Below, one piece after another: positions 33,110 to 45,933 of a stretch of 64,000 nt of DNA (within the stretch, counting starts at the first letter, position 1; every line of letters starts with the position of its first letter). Under the pieces are notes generated by a model that saw only the letters and a program-made list of their open reading frames with translations, ran no database searches and was not told where the DNA came from. The DNA is taken from the NCBI GenBank assembly GCA_019915135.1, contig JAHLMK010000002.1:496001-560000 (forward strand), in the 5' to 3' direction. This stretch comes from Strobilurus pachycystidiatus (lineage: Eukaryota > Basidiomycota > Agaricomycetes > Agaricales > Physalacriaceae). The position numbers and the translations under genes were made by a program.

Positions 33110-36100
33110 CTAATCCTCTAGAGGGACACGGAAAGCCGCGCTATCCCAACCAATTTCCTGCCGTAGTGCGCCAGTCAGGATCAGCTCCTGAGTATAGATT
33201 GGGTATTCGTTGACGACCGGTCCTAACATAGAGATGTCCAAGGGGCACGAGATGACATGTCGATTTTTTTCGTCCGCAGCTAGGACTCGAAGTGTCGGAG
33301 TGACTTTCTTAATCTATGCGTCATCGGTAAGGGACGAATGGCGGAAGAAACAATTAATACGAACCTCGCCACCAAAAGCTGTAACCACATTCTTCAACAG
33401 CTTAGTGTCGATAGGCACTTTCGCTGTGACGTAGAAAATTTGATTCTGGAACAGTTTGCCTTTCAGTTTCTTTGACCGAGCTATTGCTTCTGCGAGGTGA
33501 AAGTCGTATTTCTTCTCGTTGGCCGCGTCTTTTAGGATATACTCGTCTTCCGCTACAGAAAAAAGTAAGCCATCGGAGGTAGGTGACAGGAAGGAAACAC
33601 TTCTTACGCAGTAATTTCTCGGCCTTAGCTGACGCGATGGCCCATTTCTCCGAAACGATGAACGGCGCAACCGCAAGAGCACAGAGGAATTTTTCTGTAC
33701 GCACAATGTTGCGAGCGATGAGATGGGTACAATCGGAAGGGCGAGTCGTTGTCTTGACGCCAAGTTTAGTCAAGGCCTGGTGATCGTTTGAGCAAATGAA
33801 GATAGGACGAAGGCAGAAAGCAAGCACCTTGAGTACATCGTCTGATAACTCGACTTGCGTTGTCATGATCCTGTATTGCTTGCCCGCCGCCTTGGACGGC
33901 GTTGACAATGCACTGATACAAAATTAGTACATGCCTAACATTGAACAAGATACCACGTACCCATTCTGTGTCTTCGTTGAGAGCCTCGGAGCCTTGGTCT
34001 TGTTTGTACTGGACGCCTCCACATCACTTTCCTCGTCCTTGACATCAGCAGCTTTCCGGTTGACCCCAGATTTGCGCCTAGCGGGTTTCGCTATGGGCTC
34101 GTCCTCGTCGTCCTCCGGCTCGCTGATGCTGTCCGCCTTGGCTTTGCCCTTCGCACTGGCTGCCGACAGCCGGCTCTTCTTGGGAACCCGCGCACTAGAA
34201 CCCTCCATATCGCTTCCGTCCTCCGTTGTCGCAGCCCTTTTCCTGTGGTTCGATATATCCGTCCCGATGCTGCGGCGCGACTTGCTCTTGAGTTCCTGCT
34301 GATGCCTCATAACATCGGGTATGATTTCGTCGTGCAGTTTCTGTGTCGCCTTGACAGCTGCAGATCGCCGCACCCTGCTGGGTGATCCGAGCGCGCTCGT
34401 CGACGGGGTCGGGGGCTTGACACTCGCTGTACGAGGGGTGGATTTGCGTTCATTCGCGGTGATAAGGAGGCTCGCTGCCGGTTGTAGTGGTGTAGCCTTG
34501 GTAGGAGACTTTGCGAGAGTTGATTTTGGAGTAGCAGATGCCAAGGTTGGCACGATGACCGAGGGTACCCGTTTCGGCGTGGCGGCTGGCGCAGGACGAG
34601 GAGTTGGGGGCGGCGGTTCAATGATCTTGACCTCCTCAGTTTCGGTGTCGGAGAGAGACGCAGCAGCAGCAGCAGCTTTATAGGTTTTGCGAGGCGACCT
34701 CTTAGGCCTATCTCTGCCTTTCGAAGGTCCAGCGATCTTGTCCTCCGGGGCATCAGCCTCTTCCACTGGAGCTGCATCCTCCTCGTCATCATCGACGACA
34801 CGTTTCCGTTTCTTCGGTTTCGGTTTTGACAGAGTCCCAGTCCCAGTCGCACTACTGAGATTGATTGCCTCGGACAACTCGTCTTCAAGCGTAGATTTGG
34901 CGGCCGTAGCAGGCTTCGCCTTGGAAGCGGGGGTAGGCTTTGCCTTGGAAGCGGGGGTAGGCTTTGCTTTGGATGTGGATGCTTCCTTACCCTTAGCATT
35001 GCGAGAGCTATATGTCTTCGAACGAGCCGGTGGCGGAGGAGGCGGCATGGATGGGGTGTCGGGGTCCTCTTCGGTCATCATTGACGTAGCACCAACGACA
35101 TCCATGTCGACGTCGTCGCTTCGTCCAGCAACGCGGCGCTTGTCTGGCGCAGCTTCCTTCTCTGCTCTGAGGCCTTCCAGGTACTCCTCATCTTCCGCCT
35201 CTTCCTTGTCGAGTTCCACGTATTCCTCAAGCACCTTCGGCAAGCCCACCTCGGCAAGACGGCGTGAGTAGTTGTCCGAGAAATCGATGTACTTGGGATC
35301 GGTAACTGCAAGTAGCCTCCATCTCAAGAAGCAATCCTCTAACCATGTGTGATTGACTATCGGCATCTGCCAGTGTTTGGCCTTGTCATATTTTTGACCC
35401 TCAGGGCTAGGAGGATATCAACAGGATAGAGAGAAGAGATCAGTACGCACTTACAACGCCGCAACGAGAATCGTATTTGCATTCGACATGGTGGCGCTGA
35501 ACTCTGCGCCCATCGTCTCAACCAGTCTCCTGAGATAGTCCCTTCCCTCTCCAGTGTAGTTGGTGATCGCAATTAGCTGAAAAGTCGGTGAGCACCACGA
35601 AAATCTCCGTGACTTTGAGGCTTACATGGTCCGGGAATTTCTCAACAGGTCTCCTGGGATGTGGGAAGTGGAGGATTTCGTCGACAGGGCGGGATATTGT
35701 ACCAGTTGCAATAACATGGAACAGCCAGTTGAGATTCCCAATAGTTTTATGAGCACGAGCAGCCTATCAAAATTCAGACGACTCTCTGAACTGAGGAAGT
35801 GTGCCAACCTTGAAATAAGCCTTGCCGCTACGGTATTTGGTGATGAAATAATCGCACTGATCCACGGCGTCCGCTTCTTCAGCTTCATCGCCCGAATTGT
35901 CGATATCAACAAGGACACCACGCGTATGCCGAATGGAACTCTCGATCGCCTCCTTACGCTCTTTGGTGATGTCGAGGTTAGCACTCAGGAGCAGACGGCG
36001 GTCTCTCCATATATTTCGTTGCGGGGCATTCGAAAGGTCGAAATCAGAACCAGCGGCGACCGTCTTGAACAAGATTTTCTTGACGGGGTCCACCGTATAT

Positions 36101-36866
36101 GATCTCCTTGGCGGTTCATTGCCGGCGGTTCCAGGTGTATTGAGATAAGACGGGTTCGGCCATTCAAAGCGGGTTGTGTCGACAGACCCGCGACCTAACT
36201 TCACGGCAATATCGTACCAATGTGGTAAAATGACCTTGACGCCGGTATGGTCTTGGTGGGCCATGGCAATCCCATAAGCCGTAGAGGATCGGGACACAGC
36301 GAAAAGATGCGTGACGTCCTTGGTTAGGTTGGAGCGCCATAAACCGCCTAATTGACTAATTCCGACGCTAAGAACGTCCACGTCGTTTCTTGGAATCTGG
36401 GGCGCGTGTCACGAATGTCGACAGATGACTAGGAGAACCAGCACGTACGTCCTCAGCTGCAGACGCGGTGATGCCAGAGAAGAACATTGCGGGATCGGCA
36501 GAGTATAATGAAGTCCTTTGCAGCGCGATTGAGATTTGTCTTCATCTCAGACAGAAACAACACGTACTGTTGCAGCTTTCCGAAGAGGACCGACCGTTCT
36601 ACCCATTGGTCCTACGCCAGATCGTTTGAGAGTCGGATACAAGTGTCTGTGTAATGACATACCGTGACAACGGCGGTGGTTTCCTGCACATCATGCCAGC
36701 CTTCGAATCGGTCGGTATTGGTGATAATGTGGGTCGCTTCAGTGTAGTCGTCCGCCTCGACGCCACCACCGCTTTCGAGAGCATGCCTCAGCTCTTCGGC
36801 CCTCGTAAGCGGTACAGAGAGAGGAAGGAAGAAAGAGACGCCCTTGAATAGATTGGACGAGGGCAT
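33110..36866 (-). CDS. Brc1/Rtt107-like multi-BRCT DNA-damage scaffold
   Basis: 1084 aa in 11 exons. Introns: 33314-33364, 33553-33607, 33777-33827, 33913-33960, 35407-35454, 35577-35625, 35764-35808, 36397-36448, 36516-36567, 36612-36662. The N-terminal ~430 residues form four BRCT repeats (VSFFLPLSVPL...ATHIITN; TKDVTHLFAVSRSS...VKVILPHWYDIAV; LIAITNYTGEGRDYLRRLVE...VNHTWLEDCF). A disordered, Lys/Pro/acidic linker of about 450 residues follows, with tandem TPASKAKP copies. A C-terminal BRCT pair (LTKLGVKTTTRPSDCTHLIA; GKLFQNQIFYVTAKV) ends near a final ILTGALRQEIGW. Four plus two BRCTs around a linker is the Brc1/Rtt107 plan; these proteins bind gamma-H2A and Slx4/Smc5-6 at damaged forks. 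Sequence-level orthology not tested. Confidence 0.8.
34914..34970 (-). repeat. Tandem coding repeat in BRCT-protein linker
   Basis: Two adjacent near-identical 27-bp copies, each coding KAKPTPAS plus one residue, with a decayed third copy. They lie in the disordered linker of the Brc1-like gene. Confidence 0.6.
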
Positions 36867-37220
36867 GGTGGGTAAGGACAACACGCGATGATCAACGCGC
36901 TCTGGTCACGACAGTTCACGTGTGGGCCAACAGCCGCATCGGGGGGTTCGATCCTGTCATATGCCATTCTGTTGGCTGCAATATTTGAAGCACGATTGTA
37001 GCCCTAAAGCCTACATAGACTTCAACGGAAATACAGAAATACAAAAATCCTCTCAAAGATGCAGGTTGGGCTTTGTGGCGCGTCTGCCAGGCGCCGTTGA
37101 TTACGTGTCTCGGCAACGTCCGCTCAAGCGAGTCTCTTCGAGTCATCCTGATCGAATCTGATCTCTGTCATTTGCAAGTTGCTATTAAACTTGTTCAGCC
37201 AAGCAGCCTCCTGCTCAAAC
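36867..37220. other. Bidirectional promoter, Brc1-like and IleRS genes
   Basis: 354 bp between divergent start codons. No ORF of note and no clear TATA box. Confidence 0.45.
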
Positions 37221-40200
37221 ATGGCGTTCCCGCCGCACGATAGTAAGTCTGCAGCGTTCCTCATCCATCTGTCCCTCACCCTTTTCTCCAGTCTCTGCAC
37301 AGTTTGACTTTCCGAAAGAGGAGGAAAAAGTCATTGCTTTCTGGCGGGAAATAGACGCGTTCCAGACGAGTTTGAAACTATCGGAGGGCAAGCCCGTATT
37401 CTCCTTCTATGATGGCCCACCTTTCGCAACTGGCCTACCGCATTACGGGCATCTGTTAGCTGGCACAATCAAGGTGCGTGTGCCATTCAGTATCCATCCA
37501 TCCATCTCACACCCAGCAGGACATTGTTACCAGGCATGCTCATTCAAGTGGATACCACGTTCCCCGTCGCTTTGGATGGGACACACACGGTCTGCCTGTT
37601 GAACACGAAATCGACAAGAAGCTCGAAATTACCGGCAAGGCGGATGTGATGGCTCTTGGAATCGACAAGTACAATGCCGAGTGCAGAAAAATCGTCATGC
37701 GATATTCCTCCGAGTGGAGACAGACCGTAGAGCGAATGGGCCGATGGATTGACTTTGACAAAGATTACAAAACGCTCAACCCGACTTTCATGGAGTCCGT
37801 CTGGTGGGCCTTCAGCGAGCTGTTCAAGAAGGGAGTTGTCTACCGCGGTCTCAAGGTTATGCCATACTCTACCGGCCTGACTACACCACTGTCAAACTTT
37901 GAGGCAGGCCTGGATTATCGAGATGTTAACGATCCAGCCGGTGGGTCTCGTTGAAATTCCTTACCGGCCTGCAATTCAAGCATTGTCAGTCACCGTATCA
38001 TTCCCTCTTGTCGACGATCCTTCAACTTCTTTGCTGGCTTGGACAACGACACCGTGGACCTTACCTTCCAATCTGGCCCTCAGCGTTCACCCCGAATTCA
38101 CCTACATCAAGATACACGATGAAGAACGCGATCAGAACTTCATCCTGTTTGAGGGCCTACTCTCGACTCTCTACAAAGATCCCAAAAAGGCCAAATTCAA
38201 GAAGATCGCCTCGTATTTGGGCGCCGATATGAAGGGGTGGCGCTATGTACCCATGTTTGATTACTTCACTGAAAAGGTGGAGAGGATAATCCGTTCACAT
38301 CTTTGTGTTGACCCATCTCCAGTTCGAAGACAAAGCTTTCAAAGTCATCGTTGATACATATGTCACATCGGCAGACGGTACTGGAATCGTACATCAGGCG
38401 CCAGCGTTCGGTGAAGAAGATCACCGTATCGCCGTCGCCAATGGTGTCCTCCTCCCTGATGAACTCCCGCCCTGTCCTGTCGACGATGCCGGCAGATTCA
38501 CAGACGAAGTGCCCGACTTCAAGGGAGAACACGTCAAAGTGCGTTTTCGTCGATCTTGATAGTGTTTGCCAGGATGTTCATATTTGACTAGGCCGCCGAC
38601 AGCAAGATCCAAAAAGCGATGAAAGCCAAGGGGCGGCTCATCGTGCAATCCCAGATCAAGCACTCGTACCCTTTCTGCTGGCGGTAAGAGTGTCATAATA
38701 CTGCGCTTTGTCATTCTCAGTTCATTTTGTGCAGGTCAAAAACGCCTTTGATCTACAGGGCCGTCCCTGCTTGGTTCGTTCGCGTCACCCCCATCGTTGA
38801 TGACCTTGTGAAGAACAACGCTGAGACTACATGGTAAGCCGTTCACACATGGCTTGACTAGCTTCTGATATTCGTCGGGTAGGGTTCCTCAAAGTGTCGG
38901 CGACAACCGATTCGGAAACTGGCTAGCAAATGCAAGGGACTGGAATGTTTCTCGCAATCGCTACTGGGGAACGCCTATCCCTCTTTGGGCCAATGAAGAT
39001 TTCTCAGAGGTATAGCACTGACTGTTGGTATCCTCATTTATGCTCATGCCGTTTGTACAGATTGTCTGTGTCGGCTCTGTAGCAGAGCTCGAGAAGTTGT
39101 CCGGGAAGACTGGTATCACCGACCTACACAGAGAATCTGTCGACGGAATCACCATCCCGTCGAAGAAGGGCAATGGGGTCTTGAAGCGTATCGAGGAGGT
39201 CTTCGATTGTTGGTTCGAATCTGGAAGGTACGTCTCACGCTATCCGTATCTTGCCAGGAAAGGGTCTCATATCTCCACAGCATGCCTTACGCACAGCTGC
39301 ATTATCCCTTCGAAAACAAAGAGCTCTTTGAGTCGACCTTCCCTGCGAATTTTGTATCTGAGGGTATCGACCAAACCCGAGGCTGGTTCTACACCCTTCT
39401 TGTTCTTTCGACACACCTGTTCGGTCAAGCTCCATGGAAGAACTTGATCGTTACTGGTCTCGTTCTTGCTGGGTGTGTTCCTACTCCTCTTCCACGTCAG
39501 TTTCGCTGATATTTGACTTGCCAGTGATGGCAAGAAGATGAGCAAGAGTCTGAAGAACTACCCCGATCCAAACCTTGTCATCGATCAGTATGGCGCTGAC
39601 GCTACAAGGTGTGTGCTCTTCATATCACTCGCGGTCTGTCGCCAATGAAGCCTCGCAGGATGTTCCTCGTCAACTCTCCCATTGTCAGAGGTGACAACCT
39701 GCGATTCCGTGAGGAGGGTGTCCGAGAGGTCATATCTCGTGTCCTTCTCCCGTGGCTCAACTCTTTCCGATTCTTCCTCGGGCAGGCGACTTTGTACAAA
39801 AAGACGACAGGACGCGACTTCAAGTACGACGCCCACGCCCCATTACCCAACAATGTCATGGACCGTTGGATCCTGGCGCGTTGTCAGTCGTTGATCAAGC
39901 TGGTCAACCAAGAGATGGCCGCTTACCGCCTCTACACCATCATCCCTCGTCTTCTTGATCTCGTCGACGAGCTCACCAACTGGTACATCCGCTTCAACCG
40001 GAAACGTCTCAAGGGCGAGAATGGCGTCCAGGACACGGTCTCGGCATTGAATACTTTGTTCGAGGCACTCTTCACGCTGTGCCGCACTATGGTGTGTATA
40101 TACATCGGATGGGAACCTTGACTAACCTTCTTCGCAGTCCTCCTATACCCCCTTCCTGACTGAAAACCTATATCAGTCATTACGAACCTTCATCCCCGAA

Positions 40201-41102
40201 GATCCTAACGCTGGTGATACTCGCTCTATCCACTTCATCAGCTTCCCGGAGGTCAAGGAGGACTACTTCGATGTCGACATCGAGAGGCAGGTGGAACGCA
40301 TGCAGGCCGTTATTGAGTTGACTCGCAACATCCGCGAGAAGAACAACCTGTCACTCAAGGTGAACATTTTCCGTATGGCTGTTCGATTGCAGCTCACTGT
40401 TTCTGCCAGACGCCATTGAAGGAGCTCCTTGTGTTCCACCCCGATGCACAGTATCTCGCGGATGTCACTCCCTTGCAGGACTACATCAAGTCAGAACTGA
40501 ACGTGCGCGATATCGTGTTCAGTTCTGACGAGACACTGGCGGGTGTGCGTTACAGGGCAGTCGCCGACTGGGGTGTTCTCGGAAAGAAGCTGCGCAAGGA
40601 TCTTGGGCGTGTGAAGAAGGGCTTGCCCAACGTCTCGAGCGATGCCGTTCGTGAATACGTCAGTACCGGCGCACTCAGTGTCGATGGTATCGAGCTCGTT
40701 GCTGGTGATCTTACCGTCCAGCGATATCTCGAGCTGCCTCCTTCCGATCAAGGTCAATACGGCACGCACACAGACAACGACGTCGTGGTTCGTCTGGACA
40801 TCAAGATTCATTCGGACCTCCAGGGAGAGTGGCTGGCGCGAGAGTTTGTGAATCGTGTACAGAAGCTGAGGAAGAAGGCTGGGCTCCAGGCAACGGACGA
40901 CGTTGATGTGGTCTACGTGTTCTCTTCCGGCGAAGGCGCTGATATCAACGCCGCGCTGGAGCAACACTCGGCGTTCATCTCAAAGACCATCGGTGCTACA
41001 CCTGTAGAGGTCAAAACCATGGAAAAGCCGGCATTGATTGAGGAGGAGCAGGAGGTAGCTGAAGTCAAGTTCGTGTTGTATCTGGTGAAGTCGGCGCAGT
41101 AG
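37221..41102 (+). CDS. ILS1: Cytosolic isoleucyl-tRNA synthetase
   Basis: Charges tRNA-Ile. 1078 aa, the size of the yeast cytosolic enzyme, with no targeting peptide. Seen: class I HIGH motif as [10 protein letters not shown] near residue 60, [20 protein letters not shown], editing domain ([29 protein letters not shown]), [31 protein letters not shown] as [15 protein letters not shown], and the anticodon-binding domain with [10 protein letters not shown]. Thirteen introns: 37243-37291, 37474-37519, 37941-37989, 38277-38322, 38539-38591, 38684-38734, 38834-38882, 39010-39060, 39228-39280, 39473-39524, 39609-39658, 40092-40137, 40360-40409. Every junction preserves conserved motifs. Confidence 0.95.
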
Positions 41103-41159
41103 AATAAATATCATGTAAATGTACACGTAGAGTAGAGAGACGCGAATGCAGTAATGGGC

Positions 41160-41922
41160 TCATTTCTTTGTTGAGCCGAATCCGCCAAATCCCATCATCT
41201 TGGCCATCTCGTCGTCTTCGCCTCCAAGTTCTTGTGCCAGCTCTATTCGAGCTTTCTCCTTCTCGGCCTTTTTCACCGCTTTCCTCTCATCTCTGATAGC
41301 TTTCTCCTTGGCCTTGACCTCTGCCAATCGCTGATCCAAATCGTACTGCCTCGCTGTCACGCTCTCCTTCGACTTTTCGCGTAACATTGCTATTCGAGCT
41401 CGTACTTGTTCGAGAGTTGAACGTTGTAGTTTCGTTGTTTGTCCGAGAGCGCGTAGATCTATGGGATGAGTAATGAGTGTCACATATTGACATTGGACTA
41501 GGTGTCGTACGTGCTCTACTGTTGATGTGGTCCAAATAAGCGGTCGTATCCTTGTAGTTTCGACTACATGTATCGCAGTAGAAACCCGGTTGGCCTGGCC
41601 CTCGCCCACCAGGATTTTGGACCACCATTGTCTTGTTCAAATTCTTCTCGAGTTCCAGAGAGCCCTCTCGCTGTTTCATGAATTCTGTTGGTTTGGGAAG
41701 ATCCGTCTTAGGAGCCCCCTTGCGAGGTCGCTTTCCTGAAAGTCAACATGAATTGCTACACAGCAAATGAGCGGACCACGATGAACCTTGCTTCATCCTT
41801 GCCTCGTTATCCTGCATGCGTTCCTTCTCCTCCAGGTCGCGCTTCCGCGCCTTCTCCGCGTATTCTTCTATGTCCCATTTCTTGCGAAAGTCAGTGTCGG
41901 ACGCTTTGGAAGCAGAGGCCAT
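41160..41922 (-). CDS. SNU23: U4/U6.U5 tri-snRNP protein SNU23 (ZMAT2 family)
   Basis: 219 aa spliceosome component. Introns 41459-41510 and 41736-41786. Seen: N-terminal FRKKWDIEEYAEKA, typical of ZMAT2/Snu23; RPRKGAPKTDLPKPTEFMKQ; a U1-type C2H2 finger with FYCDTCSRNYKDTTAYLDH followed by the second zinc histidine in SRAHLRALG; then a coiled basic tail (LREKSKESVTARQYDLDQRL) ending GFGGFGSTKK. Tail-to-tail with the IleRS gene, with 57 bp between stops; head-to-head with ERD1. Confidence 0.92.
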
Positions 41923-42066
41923 TGCAGTGGATGACTGTTCGGGACGAGTTTACGTCTATCTTTGATTGGAACCGATCCAATCCACGTGTCAAGCCTTTTC
42001 TTTCTCCGTCGTGCACAGGTCGATGCCGCGGCTGTGTGTGGCTTTCCTGACGACGCCCTCAACGAC

Positions 42067-43600
42067 ATGGACGATGATATTCTAGACGACGAAATTAACT
42101 ACACAACGGCGTTCCCCCTTCCCTTTCGCGTCCTCGTCTTGGCGGGACTCGGTATACTCGGTTGGGCCACAAACCTCCATGGCCTCGAAGCGTCGGGCCT
42201 CGACGTCGTCTCGACTCTGGAGCTCAGAGTCGATCCGAACCAAAAGCCGATATCCATTCGCATAGCGGGCATCACTCTCACTCCCCCTTCGCCGCTATAC
42301 GGCCCCATTTATCGCATATCGTTCGCGTACTTTGCGTGGTGTTTCCTGTCATGGACCACGTATCGCTACGCGACGAACGGCAATCCTCTTCTGGTCGATA
42401 TATTTGGGTACATACCAGGGGTGTCTGCATTGATGATACTATTCATTCTCGTTTGTCCATACAACATTTTCCACAAGTCAGAACGTGACAAGTTCATTCA
42501 GTACGTTTGAATGAAACATCGCGATAGCCTACTGAACCAAAGCTCAGTGCCATTCGTCGATGCATGCTCTCTTCTTTGGATAGCCCAGTCTACTTCGCAG
42601 ACATAGTTTTTGCCGATGTCTTCACTTCCTTTGCCAAAGTCCTTGGTGATGTGTGGTTGTCTTTGCGAATGCTTCTTTCTGGGAATAGTCTACTAGTTCC
42701 TCCGAGAGAAGACACCATGCTGCGTTGGATCATGCCTGCGATCATGAGGTATGTTGTTCATCTTCTGTTGCACTTTCGCGCTAAACGGCATCATAGCCTG
42801 CCCTACCTAGTTCGCTTCAGGCAATGCATCGTCGAGTACTCTGCCCCAACGAATGCAAGTCGACGCCCTCTATACAACGCGTTGAAGTACGCGACTTCTT
42901 TCCCAGTCATATTTTTCTCCGCTGCACAACGCATCGTCGAAACAGAATTGAGCGAGGAACATGGGACAGATATCTCAGATGTTGCATGGCATGGTGAACA
43001 TCCATTGTTTCGTCTATGGTAAGCTAAGCCTATCTGTTGCCCTCGTATGACACACTGAGCCTTGTTCCCAGGCTGTTGTCCGCGGCAGTCAATTCATTAT
43101 ACTCCTTCTGGTGGGACGTGACCAACGATTGGGGACTGAGCCTCCTCAAGCCGGAAGGATCAAAACATTCTCATACCCGATCTCTTCCTCGACGACTAGT
43201 TCTTCCCCATCTGCACTCTGGAATACCTCTGATGGCGTCCGAACTACAAAACCCTGCCACGGCACGAACTCTGCATACCAAAAACCACCCGTTCGGGTTG
43301 CGGTCCATACTACTGTATCCCCTTCCCATCTATCCTCTCCTCATTTTCCTCAATCTCGTGCTCCGCTTGACGTGGTCAATCAAGCTGTCCAGTCATCTCC
43401 ATTCTAAGAGCGACGGCAGCATTACCATCTTCTTTCTCGAAGTTGCGGAGATTGTGCGACGTTGGATGTGGGTATTCGTTCGCGTTGAATGGGAAACCAT
43501 CAAGCGAGCACAAGCCCAGGCCGAGGACCTGAGAATTAGTGCTGAAGAGGAAGGCGGATACGAAATGGTTCAAACGCCGGAGGTTGAGGATGTATTATGA
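42067..43600 (+). CDS. ERD1: ERD1-like EXS-domain membrane protein
   Basis: 461 aa polytopic protein of the Erd1/EXS family, which in yeast acts in the Golgi in phosphate recycling and retention of ER and Golgi proteins. Introns 42501-42547, 42749-42796 and 43019-43071. Seen: several membrane segments (VLVLAGLGILGWATN, ALMILFILVCPYNIF, LPIYPLLIFLNLVLRL), EXS landmarks FADVFTSFAKVLGDVW, LPYLVRFRQCIVEY, SAAVNSLYSFWWDVTNDWGL and a C-terminal EIVRRWMWVFVRVEWE. There is no SPX domain, which separates it from XPR1/Syg1. The start is the ATG before DDDILDDEINY; the frame is open upstream to 41962, which would overlap the SNU23 promoter. Confidence 0.88.
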
Positions 43601-44098
43601 CTGTATTTGGTACGCAGTCTCCCCAAAGTGTAAACTCCCTTATACCTGTAGAGCTCGGGGAAAACTATCTTACATCCATCAACCAGGCGCTAGAGCGCCT
43701 TCCGAGCCATTCCGACTGAACCTAGCTGCGCGCATGAGCGCGATGGCATATCATTGGACGGCTCCAACTTGTTCCCGTTACACCATAGCATGACTCAAAA
43801 ATCAATTAGCGTGGGCACACACGATGATACGAGAGCCCTCAGGTGATACGACTCTCTACGACACGCACCTCCGCAATACCGATCCTAAATCCAATTTCCC
43901 TCCCGCCAGAGGTCTCCCTCCGGTTTCAGCCCATCGCCTGCAGGCCCACCCGAGGCCAGGACCATTCATGAAGCGGTCATGTCCAAACATGGCAATAAAA
44001 TGACCCCGGCATGACGTTTTGTGGCTGGATAAGGTGCGAATCAGATGACGGGTTAGTGTGTTCTCGCGTCCTTGGCTGTTCAGCTGTGTGTAGCCACC

Positions 44099-44126
44099 GG
44101 GTCATCTTGACCCGTCAGCTGACGGG
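44099..44126. promoter_or_regulatory. Paired palindromes upstream of FDH
   Basis: GGGTCATCTTGACCC (44099-44113, dyad with loop) overlaps CCCGTCAGCTGACGGG (44111-44126, perfect 16-bp palindrome). They lie 105-130 bp before the FDH ATG and about 30-55 bp before the TATA-like box, a typical site for a dimeric activator. Confidence 0.55.
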
Positions 44127-44154
44127 GCGACAACCTTCTTCCGTTGCTGGGTGA

Positions 44155-44162
44155 GATAAAAG
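44155..44162 (+). promoter_or_regulatory. TATA-like box of FDH
   Basis: GATAAAAG, 69 nt before the ATG. Confidence 0.4.
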
Positions 44163-44230
44163 TCTGAGAGCTGACTTCAGCTACAAATCCCTCTCACACC
44201 AGTCCTACCCAACGCAGCTACTTATTCATC

Positions 44231-45764
44231 ATGAAGGTCGGCGACTTTCAATCGTGGCACGCAGCCTTGGATTGACTCCTGAGTGCTAGGTTTTGGCCAT
44301 TTTGTACAACGGGTTCCAGGCTGCCGAGCAGGAGCCTCGACTTCTCGGGACGGTAGAAAACAAGGTGATTGTTCCGCTCTCTTTAATATGCGAGTACTCA
44401 GATGTCTTGCTAGCTCGGCATCGAAGAATGGATCACTTCGCAGGGCCACGAGCTAGTTGGTGAGCTACAGGTTGATATAGCCTTCCAAGGGTGATGCTGA
44501 TACTTTGTTTAGTATGCATTCTCGGTTCATTGCTTGTCAATAGACCGCTCACACAACGTAGGTTTCAAGCAGCAAGGAAGGCTCGGATAGCGACTTCCAG
44601 AAGCACATCGTCGATGTAAGCTCTTCTCTCAGGCGCGCATATTCTCCGCTCATGCGTACCACAGGCTGAGATCCTGATCACTACTCCGTTCCATCCTGGT
44701 TATCTTACCAAGGACCTCATCGACAAAGTATGATCCACTGCAAACGCTGTGTTTCATTTGCTTATTTGTGTTTAGGCCAAAAACCTCAAGCTTTGCGTCA
44801 CTGCCGGAGTAGGCTCCGACCACATCGACCTCAACGCCTGTGTCGAGCGCAAGATCCAAGTCCTCGAAGTCTCTGGATCCAACGTCGTGTCCGTCGCTGA
44901 GCATGTTGTCATGAGCATCCTTTTACTCGTGCGCAACTTCGTACCCGCCCACGAGGTTCGAACTCTACACTGCCGTCTCATGAAGCCGTCGAAGCTAACT
45001 CAAACCAGATGATCGAACGCGGTGACTGGCAAGTCTCGGACATTGCCCGTAATGCCTTCGATCTGGAGGGCAAAGTCGTTGGGACTATCGGTGCCGGCCG
45101 TATCGGTTATCGAGTGCTACAGAGGCTCGTACCATTTGACTGCAAGGAGCTGCTGTATTACGATTATGCACCCCTTCCCGCTGCCGCTGGTGAGGCAGTG
45201 AAGGCGCGTCGCGTGGAGGACCTCAAGGAGTTTGTCTCGCAGGCAAGCGCGGAGTCCCACCGTCTGTTTGCCACATCTAACCTTCGATGCAGTGCGATGT
45301 TGTCACGGTGAACTGCCCTCTCCACGAGGGAACCCGCGGGCTCGTCAACGAAGAGCTCCTCAAACATTTCAAGAACGGCGCTTGGCTTGTCAACACCGCG
45401 CGTGGTGCCATCTGCGACAAGGACGCCGTTGCTGCAGCCATTAAGAGCGGTAAGCTCCTGGGCTACTCTGGCGACGTCTGGAACGTCCAGCCTGCGCCAA
45501 AGGATCACGTGTGGCGCACAATGAAGAACCCTCTCGGCGGCGGAAATGGAATGGTGCCGCATTACTCTGGAACTACCCTCGACGCGCAGGCTCGCTATGC
45601 CGCTGGCACCAAGAGTATCATCGACAACTATTTGAACAACAAGCCACAGGAACCGCAGAATATCATCGTCGGGCTTGGAAAGTACGAGACCACAGCTTGT
45701 ATGTGTCGCCTCTCTCTCAAATTGACCTTCGACTAACCTGCATATCACAGATGGTCAACGCTAA
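44231..45764 (+). CDS. FDH1: NAD-dependent formate dehydrogenase
   Basis: Oxidises formate to CO2 with NAD; cytosolic; in wood-decay fungi it detoxifies formate from oxalate and C1 metabolism. About 360 aa. Seen: [46 protein letters not shown], the NAD loop [44 protein letters not shown] and the catalytic-His region [12 protein letters not shown]. The start [11 protein letters not shown] is split by an intron right after two codons. One intron (45243-45292) starts with GC, not GT. The junction after GHEL near 44455 is uncertain: either one 106-nt intron or two introns around a 12-nt micro-exon (about 44513-44524). The last exon adds only YGQR. Confidence 0.93.
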
Positions 45765-45933
45765 ACTGCGTTGCTGAAAAAATGCGGAGAATTGAGGACC
45801 TACTATGTAAATTTGTATCATTATCCACAAGCATGAGTGCAGTCAGCAGGAATCTTCGAGTTTGGAAATATATCAAACATGAAATATAGTTACAACAAAG
45901 TGAATAAGTTAGGTGTAAATAAATGGTAAATGT

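Larger units (their letters stand above)
43601..44230. other. Promoter region of formate dehydrogenase
   Basis: ERD1 3' UTR, then the FDH promoter with two palindromes (44099-44126) and a TATA-like GATAAAAG. The promoter has repeated CCCG/CGGG and CCTC-type motifs. No ORF. Confidence 0.5.

Noticed and set aside
34687..35271. Plus-strand ORF rich in Ser and Gly opposite the BRCT-protein linker
   Set aside because: Antisense of the low-complexity linker; the minus frame joins BRCT exons on both sides.
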